From the NCBI RefSeq assembly GCF_036669915.1, contig NC_089315.1, positions 8,698,111-8,762,110 of the forward strand: a stretch of DNA of 64,000 nt, read 5' to 3'. A program made the position numbers and the translations under genes. Below, piece by piece: positions 10,731 through 22,985 of this stretch. A model generated the notes under the pieces. It was not told where the DNA came from and did no database searches. It saw only the letters and a program-made list of their open reading frames with translations. Each line of letters starts with the position of its first letter. Position 1 is the stretch's first letter. This DNA comes from Pocillopora verrucosa (lineage: Eukaryota > Cnidaria > Anthozoa > Scleractinia > Pocilloporidae).

Positions 10731-11932
10731 CAGTGAATTGGTTTCCTGTATTTCATGGAATCTACATCCCTAGTTTATCTTCATTTCTTTTTAACAAATT
10801 TTAGTTTTTACCAGTATGTAGTGGACTTCTTATAAACTCTCAGAGAGAAGTGTGCTAGAGGTAGTGTCAGTCTAGTTTTACACAAGGTTTGTTGTTTAGA
10901 TCACGAAGAAGACCTTTATCTGTTTCCTCTCTGGCTGTGTTTGCCTTAAATGAACTGTGTAATCCAGTTTCTTTGATATTGTTGTGACAGTGTGGCTCAG
11001 TGTCTACCATTGTTGTTCTTTTTGTCTGTCTGTCTGTATGTTTGTGTCTCCATCTCTGTCTGTGTCAATCTGTCTGTCTATGTGTCTAACTGGCTGGCAA
11101 GCTGTTTCTCTGGATTAGACGTTTTTACCAGTCATTATTTATTGCCAGGGGGGAATCACACTGCTAATATCACAGAGCCTAATAGGGGGGATCAGGTAAA
11201 TTTTATCGTGAAACCACCAGAAGCCTCCAACCCTTTCCCCTTAACTGCTTCACAAGATGTGGTACAAACTGGAGTCAGTGGGTGGGGACAACAGCTTTAA
11301 GACTTCAATCTTGTTAGTGCTGCTACTCGTGAGAACCAAGGAGAGAACTACACCAGTTTTCAATTGTGACAACTGAGAAACTTTCATCCAACTATTTAAT
11401 GATAAATTGTCTACATAAATTCCTATAGAAAAATAAAACATTTTAAAATTCTCAGATATTTAATTTTTTCTGTGCGGAAAACACTGCAAACTATGATAAG
11501 AGCTCGATTTGGGGCATGAAAAATAGCTATAGAATCACGAATTTCTTTCAATAATCTTTATATATTCTGTAAGCATTGACCTTCCTCTTGAACTTCATAA
11601 CAAAGTGTGAAAAGTGATTCTGGAATCGCGTTACTGGCACCAAATCAACTATTTAACGCTAAACCATAGCCGAAAGCGACGATCGTTTCTAGTATGCTAC
11701 GCTGAGTTGAAAATTACAACATAACATAACACCGGCAATGAACTAGCTTCGTCCTTAAGGCGACAGAGCACCATCAAAACCTGGCATTGCTCTTTGAACG
11801 TAACTTATAGGTAAACATATAACCCTTGCTTGAAAACTATACTTCAAGTTAACAGTCAAAGTATTACTCTTCTTTTTTTTTCTTCATTTCTTGGGAGGAA
11901 TTTTACTCAACTATGTTCATTTACAGTTAATA
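10731..11932. other. Convergent intergenic region between QTRT2 and the galactosyltransferase
   Basis: Probably holds both 3' UTRs. A TCTG/TCTGTG microsatellite lies at about 11026-11090, and AATAAA (11432-11437, plus strand) is a possible distal QTRT2 poly(A) signal. I see no coding exon. Confidence 0.5.
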
Positions 11933-14900
11933 TCAAAGTTCGACTTTTCCTTTAAGCGTGTCGGTTTGTTGAAGTTCCGGTGGAATCAAGCCTGTGGTTT
12001 CCGTATCACTGAAGTATCCTTCATCTCCTACGTAATGAGTTGGGTACAGAAGTAAGGGCTCTGCTGTCATGGCAACAAGGTTACGGGGATAAAAGTGATT
12101 GGCCCACTCCGGACTGCAGAAGAAATTAAAGGCGAAAAATAAATCAAATTTAATTGAAGGTAGACAAAGGAAGATAACTACGGCGTGAGGAAACGACAAG
12201 GAATGAAATAGAAGGTCCCCATAAACCGTCGTTTGAGTGTTTACAAAGAAGGGAAGGTTTGGATTTTCTCTAGGTATAATCCCGTTAGTGTAAATCACGT
12301 CGTTTTTCTAAAAATAATGTGAGAGTGTATTCACTATTACTCCGACCAAAATTCAAATTGTAAGATTTTCATCACCAAGTTGGTCTGCTTCTGAAAATAT
12401 CTTATTTATTGACCTTTCTATCCGAAAATATGCGATATCTTGGGTTGAGAGGGGAGGCCATGTTGGCAATGATACATTGCAGGAATGAATTGACCAAATT
12501 ACGCCCAAAAGCAGCGCCTATACCATTGTACTTACTTTAAATGTTTGTTAAACATAATGGGTAAAAACTCGTCCACGGCGATCATTTTCTCCAGCGGTTT
12601 CGCAGACACAAGTTTCCGGGCGCCTCGTAAGGAGATGGCATACCCCAGCGTCCAATAGGTATATTCAGCCCAAGCTAGTGCCGAGGCCCCTGGAACCATT
12701 GTAACAGGATTACTGTGGAATCGCTTGCGCCCTATATAACTGAGTGAGAAAAGGCAACATTGTTAGCAAATGATCCTACGAAGGCTTACGATCCGTCAGC
12801 TTTGCCAAGCCAGCAAAGGCGCTTGAGTTACTTGACTCTTTAACCCCTGAAAAGGACTAACTACATAATGATGTAGACATCCTTCCCACTTCTTCCAAGA
12901 TTATTTCTACCTTCTTGGGAATTGAGTGAAAACACTCGGAAAGTTTACACTCACATTAGTTCCCAAGGATACTCGCTTGAAAGGGCGTTTGCCTCTTGAA
13001 GTAGATGTTGTAGCTGATTTCGAAAATCGGGTTCAAACCGAACATCATCTTCTAACACCAAAACTTTATCCAAGCCATTATTGATCATCTGAGGATTAAA
13101 AAGGGAACATTATTACAAACGATGGCGGTAGTTTTCGCACGAGACTAATGAAAGGACAACGAACAAAAGTTGACAGCATATGAATGCAAGTAGCAACAGT
13201 AATAACACCAATTGAGTTCCAACGAGGTCTGTAATCATACGGAACGAATTAATTTACCTTGTCGGACAACCGGAAACAAGACGCCCGATTCGATTTCGTT
13301 AATTAAGAATCTTGTTGCAGACAGAATTTAACAATTCTTTATCCTGTTAACATTTAGTAAAAACTATGACAAACATTGGATAAACAAAAAGCACAAAAGT
13401 CACACGTGTTAACTTCATGTCGCACGCGCCGACGAGACGAAAAAGTAATACAGCTTTCTTTACTTCACTATTGAGCTCAATATTAACCATCTTTCTCATT
13501 CTAGCCACTAACGCGACGCTTTCGACACAGCTTATCCTAGCAGTATGCAGGATAAGAATCACATGAAATCCTCACAATGGCCTCATGATGGCCTAATAAT
13601 CTCATAACCAGATCTTTCACGGCCAGGCGGTTGTTCAGCTACAGTTGCACGGTAGGAATGGCTCAACTCACCACGGAATTTTCTTTAGCTCTGTGGTAAA
13701 AGTATCAGTACGCAGAATCCGAGAATCTGAAGTTCGGTTCCTCCCTGAGATTCAGATTTTTCCTCACTCCCATTCTCGTGAAAAGACGAAAAAAAACGTC
13801 TTTCTCTAAGAATACACATTTTAACTCTATTATAAATTTTGTCCTTATCCATTTTCTTGCTCTGCCTGGATCGAGCCTGTGCTGTCTAAGTGACCATGAA
13901 ACTTGCGCAAAGCGAAAGAAGGGAGAATTTCGAAGCGTTTGTACTTTTAGGATGCTTCCCTCTACAAGTAACTTACCTCCTCCCAAATAAGGTAATGACT
14001 CAAGAAGCATCCGATTTCTCCCATGGTAAGCGGCCTAAGGGACAAAAATGATCGCCGCGTAAAAATTACTGTGAATGATTGTAACCATAATACCAAGAAA
14101 AAATAAGGGGACAGAGGAGAACAATCAGGATTCCCCCTGACTCTACTTATTTTCTTATGCCGAACAGGTGGGTATGAATGAACTGATGACCTTCAGTAAT
14201 TGGAGACCTCGAATGATATTAGGGACCTTAAGCAAACCACGATGGGGACGGCAACGAGGGCATGGAAAAACAAAAGATCTAATTGGCAGAACAATAGCTC
14301 AGCACGTGCGTTTTAAAACTTTGTACATTTCTTAGCCGTCCTATGCAAAACAACGTGAAATCACAATTTGCATCGTCTGCGCATCGAAACCGCGACGGCA
14401 AATTGTTTTAATTTCCATTGGAACGCAGCTCTTCTTTTATACGTTATGCTGAAGTTGAGGTGTGGCGCCATATGAGACGGTAAACACATGCAGTCATTTT
14501 TTAAATTCTAATTAAAGGCAGAAATTCATTTTTCAATCGAAGTCTTCCTCAGCGTTGCCGTCCTGACTGCTTAAGGTCCCTATTAACAGGCCTTCGGCGG
14601 AACGTCATATCACTCCCTCAGGGTGATATTCTTCCACCTCAAACTCATGAACATGGTGGCAGGTATACGATGTACCATCTTCCTTCCCTCTTACCAGCAA
14701 AACGCGTTTTTTTACGCTGATTTTAATAGCAGCCTGTTTCGAGGTGATCGGCGGCCTCGTACTCACGCATCGTGAAGGAGAGGCTCGCACTGACATTGGT
14801 GAAAAGAACTCACCGGACCGTCTCTCCCCTATGCTGTCAACGAATGGACCGGATAGGAACTATTTCTATGTGCGTTAGTTTATGGTTTTGTTTTGACAGA

Positions 14901-17900
14901 GAGTAACGTTTCACATGCTCAATTATTGATAGGAAAACTATATAAATAGGGAAACATTATCAACTGCTGACCAATCATTTTTCTTTTGATTTCAGCTCAG
15001 TTATACGGGGAACTGAAGTTAGCGAAGACGCCCTGATTCACCTTTTTCCATATGGATCTTTGTAACCTGGTAACATCTTAATCCCCATGTCTTTAACCTG
15101 CTGGTCAGTTAATGACCTGGCAAAATGGAAAAAGGTGATAATGACAAAAAAGGCAAAAACCAAACAGACAAACAAAAGTTCTAAATACATTGTCAACAAT
15201 TTTGAGCCATGCCACAGGATAATTGAAAGAAAACAAATTGTAGGCAGCAGTTCACTGGACATGAGAAGTTGGACTATTTATTTTTCCAGTCTGTCGTCCT
15301 TAACTAAGTAATTTGTAGTATGATCTGTTAAAACAAAGTGTAGAAATTTAAAATCTTTCAAAACCCAAGGCCTTACAATTTCTTTAATTACAAAAAAATT
15401 AATCAATTAATTAATTGATCCAAAAAACATGGGAATGTAATTGAATTTTGCATCCTTCTTTGATGTAACCACCTTTATTTTAAGTGGATTAGAAAGATTT
15501 ATCGGAGCAATATCCTAAAAAGGAGTACATACTTGCCATCAACTGCATCAAACATCTTCACTTTAATTCCCAGCTCTTTGAGAGATGCAAGCATCCTTTT
15601 TCGACGTACAGGCCTCCTTTTAAGATTGATGAGATAGATCTTTAGGGAAAAAAGATGGTAATTAATTCACCCACAAGATTTCACATTTTGTTGGAATATA
15701 TCCATCAATTATGTCAAATAGAAGTTCTAGGACACTGTCTTCAAAATAGGGCTTAATTTTGTTGTTCAACCCCTTAACTCCCAGAAGTTATTAATACACA
15801 TACGTTATCAAGCAAACAGGTAATGAGAACACTCAAACTTATCTGGTAGAAGTTATCTCAGTCTAAAAGCAAATAAATTCATGAAGAAATAGGCAGCATT
15901 TAGAGAGGAGAATGAACAAGCAGATCTTAGGAGTGAATTAAGCATACAATCCCAATTTGGTCTGTAATGTTTTGTACTGTACCTCATCAAAACCCAGCTT
16001 TCCAGGAGGGGTGTATTCAATAGTAATGTGTGAACTAACAGGCATCAATTCCTCTGGATGATCAACTACAAAAAAAAAATGAGACCATTTACACTTTGCC
16101 CTGGAAGGAATTACCACTTGAGTCTCCTGTGCACTCACCAACCCACAACATGAATCAAACTGCAAAATGCCTTAGTTATATAGCAAGTAATACTGTGTAT
16201 TAGAATATATAACAAATTACATACCAAACCACTCAAGCTTCACATGAGTAAAATGAACCTTCATGTCTTCCAAAGTGCTGTTGCCGCTTGAAGGGCTTAA
16301 CATGTAGCCATACACCTCTTTATTTAAGAGGTTCAACTTTATTCCTGTGAATATAATTTTTAAAAAAAAACACTTATGAAAAGGTTAATGATTAAGACTA
16401 CTAAAAAAACCTATATATTTTACCTTTGATGGGACATTAAACTACAGTTCTCCTTTTCAGACCATAACCAGTCAAATTTACTGCCTATAATACCTCTTGT
16501 TACTGCCTAAAATTGCTTGGAATTCTTGAGAATTCAACAGGTAAAAGGATATATTGCCCTAGAGGTTAAAAAATCGCTTTATACCCATTGTGCATAAAAT
16601 AAGGGAGAACACTGTAATCATTCAAAAGTGGCAATCATTTTCACAAACAACCTTACCATTATCATAAAATTTGAAGGTAGGTAGAAGGTGGTGATTTATA
16701 GATGGTTGTGAATATTAGGTTCATTGAACATTGTCTTCTTGAACAAATCTTCAAGGTGTTGATCTAGCATCAGAGATCAGAGAAGTCTCCAGCAAAGACA
16801 ACAAGTTTCTCTGGCAAAATTCTTAAAGCCTGTTCAGAGTGTCTATCATCTTATTTCTCTTTACAATATCACCACTGAATCATACATCATCATGAGATGA
16901 AAGGATATGATTACCAGCTTAAGAAGTTCCTGACCATGAAAGATTCTCCTTTTCATTATCATGGAAAATGTATGGAAAACAGTGAGGAGAATATGTACAC
17001 TGATGTTTGGGAGTAAAGGGTTAATTTTAGATGTGGGGAATATTCTAATATTCTTATAACTTTGCAGAATACTCATGCTGCTACATTAATTGATGACTGA
17101 AGTAGTCAATAAAACCTTGCAGGTAATATACCAGTAACGAAGTTTTCTGGCTTTCAAGTGGTATCTGGTGAGCTGCCAGCTCTTAAAAACAGCCTTGGTA
17201 ATCCTTTGGGGTTAGAAGGTAAAAGGAAAATATACGCTTTATACCATGGTGATATATGATAATGTATACCATTGCTAACCTGCTTCCCTTGCTGAATGTG
17301 CAAACACAAGAATATCATCTTCTTCTCCATGGTAACTTGGTAAAGGGGGGTTATACCTCAACTGATCGCTTATAGTCTTCCTTAAATCTATCAGCATGGT
17401 GGAGTGAATCATTGGCACTTCAAAGCAACCCTTTTCTTCTCGTTGAAGCATTGGGAAGTAGTTGTCAGACCTAGCATAGTATCCCTACAATATTAAATAA
17501 TTATTAAGAGTTAGGTACATTCACTCACTTCTGGTACATACACCTGCATTTAGACTCATTATTGCACATAGATTAAAAAAAATATTTCAATTTGGCTGAC
17601 CAGGGGTAAAAATAACATTATCCGATAGTGCTCTTTGTGCATGTGTGTGGGTTTTTTTGTTATTGTTGTTGTTGGTTTTTTTTTTGGTCTTTTTATTTAT
17701 CATTTTTTGGGGGGGGTGTGTGTGTGTGTGTTTGTGTATGGAGAAAGCCCTTGAAAAAGTTTCAAATCATCTAGGAAAATACTGCATGGCTTAGTGGTGG
17801 TTCACTGTTGCTTGAATAAAGTTTTCATTGCTTAAACTTAGTGAAAGGAGATAGATTCAACATGCACAATCATAGAATCTCATTTCCTCAGGGAAGACGA

Positions 17901-20900
17901 GCTTAAACATCAAGAAAAAAACAGCAAAAAAAAAAACATATGCAAAGATATGCATGTGCTTCTCTCTCTTTGTGACTTACATCTTCATCCATTCCACCCC
18001 AGAAGTTAGAATATGCAGCCTTTCCTCCAAAAACTTCAATCATTGGAGTAATAACAGTCCTTTGAAAGAAACAATTTTCAAAGGTATTACATCAATCACT
18101 ACTTTTGTATCTCCATGAATAAAAAAGACAAGAAACAGAAGGGATAGGTTAGCTAGCTAAGGTGGAAGCCATTGATGAGGAATGAGTAACCAAAAAAAAC
18201 ATGACCTTTCATTTTAAGGTCATTCCTTAGTGGTGTTCTTGACAAGCCCTTGCAGCTATGGGTTTTCATTGGCTTCTTTTTCTGAAGCCAGGGCTTTTTT
18301 AATTAGACAGAACATATTACTATCTGTCTTGATCTGAAATGAATTTTAACCTGCCAGCAACTGTTACTAGAAAATAAACCTGTAAAATCTGTATTTAGCA
18401 CAGTTCACATTCACCTCTCCTATGATTAGGGTATACACACTAAGAAAATGGTAGTTTTCCCTTATGCCTGAAGAATGTATGAGAAAGAACAGTCATTCTT
18501 CCAAAAACAATTATGGTGTTGTATAATTGTTTTTCTTAACTCTGCAAGGGGTTACATATATGATTTTTTTTATGGTTACCATAATACAATGATCAAAGTG
18601 TTCCTGTATCAAACATGATGCACTCATCTCAAACATGAATTTAGTTAGTATTCATAATATAAAATAAGATATCCTCAAGTATCCCATATCCCTATATTTT
18701 TTTACCCAAATATCCTTTTTCCAGATAACCAGTAATAGGGTCCCCTTAGCACTATGAATCCTCTTCAAGTATGAACTCAAATATATTTCATATTTCAAGC
18801 TTCTTCAACAAGCAAATACAGTTAAACAAAACTCTTATAACAGGGTCAGTTTCAGAGGGATGGAAGTGTTGAAACTTTGCTTCATTAATTTACACAGCAT
18901 TATTTATTCACAACTTTTTCTTACCTTTTTTCTTCCATGAGAAGTCTCAATGTTTTAGGATTCATTAAGAAGTTGTCACAATCTACAAACTAAAAACACA
19001 AGGAACATTCATTAATTAACATTCATTAGCATTGAACAAAGTGTTTCAGATGAAATGGAGTCTGCAAAAAAAGATATCAAAAAGATATCCACCATCTTGT
19101 CTTTCCAAGAATAACACAAAAAAAAATTATGAGAAAACAATTTAAAGGATTGCCAAAGAAACATGCATTTATTGCTTCTTGATATTTCTTAAGAGTACTT
19201 CAATAGGATTCTTCTATCTCTTTCAGGAGAAGCTGGTGTGTACATATCTAAGAAGACAATTGTTTTGTAGATGGTTAGGCCATGTAACAATGTACTGGTA
19301 ATAGCCAACTTGGTATAGTTTACAAGCCTGGTTTTCATGCAAGTTATGTCACAGATACAGCAGTAAGTTATTAAAATTTAATGTCTCTTGTATGCTTACA
19401 AATAGGTAGTCAGCCCACTGTTTTCTTGCACTATCCAAAGCCTTCTGTCTGAGATACATCATCTGTCGATATCTGCTGTCTGGCCACTCTGCTGGGCCCA
19501 CTGCATCATCATACTTATGAGGTGTATCAGACACATTTACCAAAACTCTGTGGTATAAATGTTTCACATTTTGAGACCACTCTTGTAGTATCTTTGATGT
19601 CTTATCTTCATTATGGTCTGATCTGATCCTGGATAAAACCAAAAAGACAGGTACTTATCCTTGAAAACAACTTTTTGCACCTGATCTAACACCAGGGAAA
19701 ATGTTTTATGAGGCATTTAAAGAGAAAAAAATTGCAAAAATTTCCTAAGGCCACACTTGAGAATAGACCCTGCAGTACAAAGGCCTCAACACAACTCCAA
19801 CACCCCACAGTTCAAGCATGTTGCAATCCATTACCCAGGGACAACCCTATGACTAACAAATTCTCCAAAAAAAGGACTTTGCACAGTCCAGCCACTGTTT
19901 GACTGTTCAATTCCCACGAGTGATTAACATTTAACTTCTCGCTATCACATCCTTACAATTTCCAGCAAACAGGTAATGAGAATTCTCAAACCTATCAGGT
20001 AGAAGTTGTTATCTTGATCTAGCATCAAATTCTCATAAATTAATTTACAACAAAATGCGTTGCATCTAAAGTAGAATAATTAACAATGAGGTCTTGGGAT
20101 TGAAGGGTTAAAAAGAAGTTTATTTTTGTCAGTCAGAAAAGTACCTAAGCACAAAAATTTTTCTCTTAGGAATTATTGTCATTAATTTCAAAACCTTAAA
20201 AGCTTAGTTTGCAGGTATGCTTTTCACTCATGCATAAGACAAAATTGTGCAGAAATCTTCAAATTATCAAAGGAAATACTACATGAAGTTGAAATTCGCA
20301 CTCAGTCCCTCACGAAATGTAAAGGAATTCAAAAAATGACATGACACGTTGGCACGCGCTACGAGAATTTTCCCACAAGCTTGTCGGACATCAAAATAGT
20401 GCCAAGAACAAGTTTCGACTACACAAAGCTTTCCACGGTTCGATTAACCTCTCTGTTACTGTGAAAGCAAGAACTATTCAGGGCAATTAGTGGCAATGAC
20501 ACAGATTTAAGATTTACATGGGAAGTTTAATAATTGGAATCTCTTACTTAATTCACAGTGAATGAGCTTTTGTAGGCAGGCTACAATTTGAACTTAATTA
20601 TGATTTTCTTACGTTACTCATGAATATGGTTCAAAGCTGTACGAGTCTCTGACATGAAACAACACAAGAAAAAAATACTCACCAAACAGACATTCGATTC
20701 TTCGGGTAATCCAAATTCTCGATGTATGCGAGCCAATTGGGCAGAAGATGAGCGGCGTTACGAGCTATGATCGCTAAAAACACGCTGGGATCTCTTACTG
20801 CGGACTCCTTTGAACGATTATAAACAACATCCGAGATCTTTGAGTCCGCTGATGAGATCTTTAAACTTGTAAATATAAGAGTAATCAAGAATAAATAACT

Positions 20901-20912
20901 ACAACGAGCCAT
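11933..20912 (-). CDS. COLGALT1: Procollagen galactosyltransferase (COLGALT/GLT25D family)
   Basis: ER-lumenal enzyme that adds galactose from UDP-Gal to hydroxylysine of collagen. I place 13 exons (minus strand, 5' to 3'): 20912-20683, 19628-19400, 18989-18925, 18059-17981, 17484-17280, 16344-16225, 16065-15983, 15639-15533, 15116-15042, 14034-13977, 13088-12955, 12739-12536, 12113-11933. They join in frame to 589 aa, against about 620 in vertebrates. Family blocks are LAIIARNAAHLLPNWLAYIE, FVDCDNF (DxD-like, D156/D158), RTVITPMIEVFGGKAAYSNF, GCFEVPMIHSTMLIDLRK, MLPGYKDPYGKRPLTMGEIG, VLVLEDDVRFE (EDD 430-432), AVDEFLPIMFNKH and PLLLYPTHYVGDEGY. A hydrophobic leader (about residues 1-22) and the C-terminal KVEL fit ER import and retention. 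Whether it matches COLGALT1 or COLGALT2 is not decided; an invertebrate copy probably predates that split. Confidence 0.97.
15768..15941. mobile_element. TTAA-type MITE copy, second subfamily
   Basis: Begins ACCCCTTAACTCCCAGAAG and ends CTTAGGAGTGAATTAA. It shares the block GCAAACAGGTAATGAGAA with the copy at 19906-20111. It lies in a COLGALT intron. Confidence 0.6.
16830..17024 (-). mobile_element. TTAA-type MITE copy, reverse orientation
   Basis: Reverse-oriented copy of the 4448 family. It contains GAATATGTACACTGATGTTTG and ends GAGTAAAGGGTTAA. It lies in a COLGALT intron. Confidence 0.65.
19906..20111. mobile_element. TTAA-type MITE copy, second subfamily
   Basis: Starts with TTCAATTCCCACGAGTGATT and ends TTGGGATTGAAGGGTTAA. 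Its interior is shared with 15768-15941. It lies in COLGALT intron 1. Confidence 0.6.
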
Positions 20913-20984
20913 CACTAATTGATTTTTCCGGAGATTTGCGAGGAATTACTCCTTGTTCAGACCATCGTCCTTTGCAGATAGAAG

Positions 20985-20993
20985 ACCGGAAGT
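20985..20993 (+). promoter_or_regulatory. ETS-type site ACCGGAAGT upstream of COLGALT
   Basis: ACCGGAAGT is a full ETS-family consensus, lying 73 bp upstream of the COLGALT start codon. ETS sites of this form are typical of TATA-less housekeeping promoters. Function is inferred from sequence and position only. Confidence 0.45.
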
Positions 20994-22985
20994 ACAACTG
21001 ATTGCTTAACTGTCACGCAAGGAAACTCAGCTTATCAAAGGGTTTTTTTGTCCCATTGAATTTCCAGAGGAAACGTGTGTCAGTTGAAGAGTGAAGTAAA
21101 GACAAGAGACAAGAAGAAATAAAACTAGATGCGCGTCAGAATTTTCAAATAGGCTACGACCTACTTGAGCTGAAAACCTTAAAAAAGCAAGCGGCTCCTA
21201 TCCTCGACTCCTTGCACGCAAATGCGAGACGTGCCCAAAGTTCTCGGCGCGCGGATCGTGACAGCCTCACACAGGTGCAGTATGGCTAACAATGGTTACT
21301 AATTAGACATGACTTATGGAAATTTGATTGCTTCCTCTTTGGAAAGTTGGGATGGGAATGGAAAAGGGGGTGGGGTTGATTATCCCTTCTGTTTCACTCT
21401 TTACTTGTTCCTCTATCCATTTATTAATACCTTCGATCCAAAGTTGGTAATTTCATGCTTGAGTTAAATTGACAAAAGAGGGAAGCAGTTTCATTTCGAT
21501 CATTTCACGGAGTGAAGCAGTACGTCTATTCTGGTGAAAATAACCCTTTTACCTTCCTTTCTTTTTCCTCATCTGAACATTCCCTAATACACTGACTATT
21601 TCGTTAATAATTTCACATTTCACCGTTGTTCATAAGATCTGATCACCCGATACCGAGAAATCAGACGATAAATTTTGGTAAATTATATTTCCTTTCTTCC
21701 TGATAGCACTTCGAAGTGCAGAGACAGAAGAACTGGGTGTCATCACACATGATGTCTTGTATCGGAAGGCTCATATTTATTTATTTGTCACTGAGAGCAT
21801 TTAACTTTATCTTTGTTTTATTCTCGTCTATAGCAGGCTCGTAATATCAAGTTAGGTTTTACGGTTTGACGGATCTCATTCACCTGCTCCATGCGAAAGA
21901 CGTGTATCCTGTCTATATTAGAAGGCAGTTGCTTTAACCCGCTTAAATACAGCACACAAATTTTTCAAAACACAATTTCAATTTCTGCGTCTCTCTTCTT
22001 TTATATTCTTTTGTGTAAGGACTTTCCCTGCCCCCCCCCCCCCACTCATGTTAAACATGAACATGATCACATGGTATGATGATTGGAATGTTGTACAGTT
22101 CTTCTTAATTGAATACTATGATGAAGAAAAGTAACTGAAAACGCACCACTCGCTGTTCCACCTGGCATGTCACATCTTGATCAGTTGCTCTATACAGATC
22201 TGTAAGTCAATCCTGAGTGACCTTTTGCCTCTCTATTTGATAACTTGGAAAATATTAAACCAACAAAACAACCTGTCGTCGTTATAAGTCCTTTCAAGAA
22301 GAGAATTTTTATCTCCTTGTTGGTTTTCTGTATTAGTCTTTGATAGAGAGTACGAGAGTTGTGCCTCAGTGGCGCTACTTATAAAAGGTGTGGAGAATCA
22401 AAGAAGTTGTGCCTCAATGGCGCTATACTTGTACAAAGGTGGTGAGAATAGGGAGAGATATTTCAGACACAGAAGTAAAAGGCTCTTCCTTGGAGCATAG
22501 GAACTCTTAAAGTAGGAAAGGAATAACCGGTATTTGATCTACGCATGTTTCGTCATATGCTTTAAGTCTTCATCCGGCTTACCGACTTAGTTTTAACCTT
22601 TTTCTTTTGGTTTGGTCCAAAAATGATGTCTTTTTTCTGCCTTGTATTACCACAAGATATTTTTAAATTTGACGAGGTTTCTTTCAGAGAGAAAACAATG
22701 GGTAATTTCTTCCCTAAGTCACCTCTTTTATGAGGTTAGCCTTCGTTTCTGCTTCTTCGATTTATAGCGTATTTCCAGTCGTGATAATATCTTCGCAGCT
22801 CTGTGAGCTAAATGAAGTCCATTCGATTTTCTTCTTGGCTTTTCCTGATAGGATTTCTGGTCAGTCAATCTGCTGTTTCGCGGTAAGTTTCTAATCGTTG
22901 TTCTCTCTTGGGGAATGGACACAGAATGACGTCGTTTCTCCATTTCATCCATATTGCTCATTCGTCGTCATCGTCGTCATCGTCA
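20994..22985. other. Intergenic region between gene A and COLGALT (both minus strand)
   Basis: I see no coding exon with splice support. It contains a two-copy direct repeat at 22362-22448 (unit about 45 bp, GTTGTGCCTCAGTGGCGCTA), a poly-C tract near 22031-22042, and a (GTC/ATC) microsatellite at about 22964-22991 that abuts the stop codon of gene A. An open frame of 77 codons at 22728-22961 (-) is in frame with gene A but lies beyond its stop. Confidence 0.45.
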
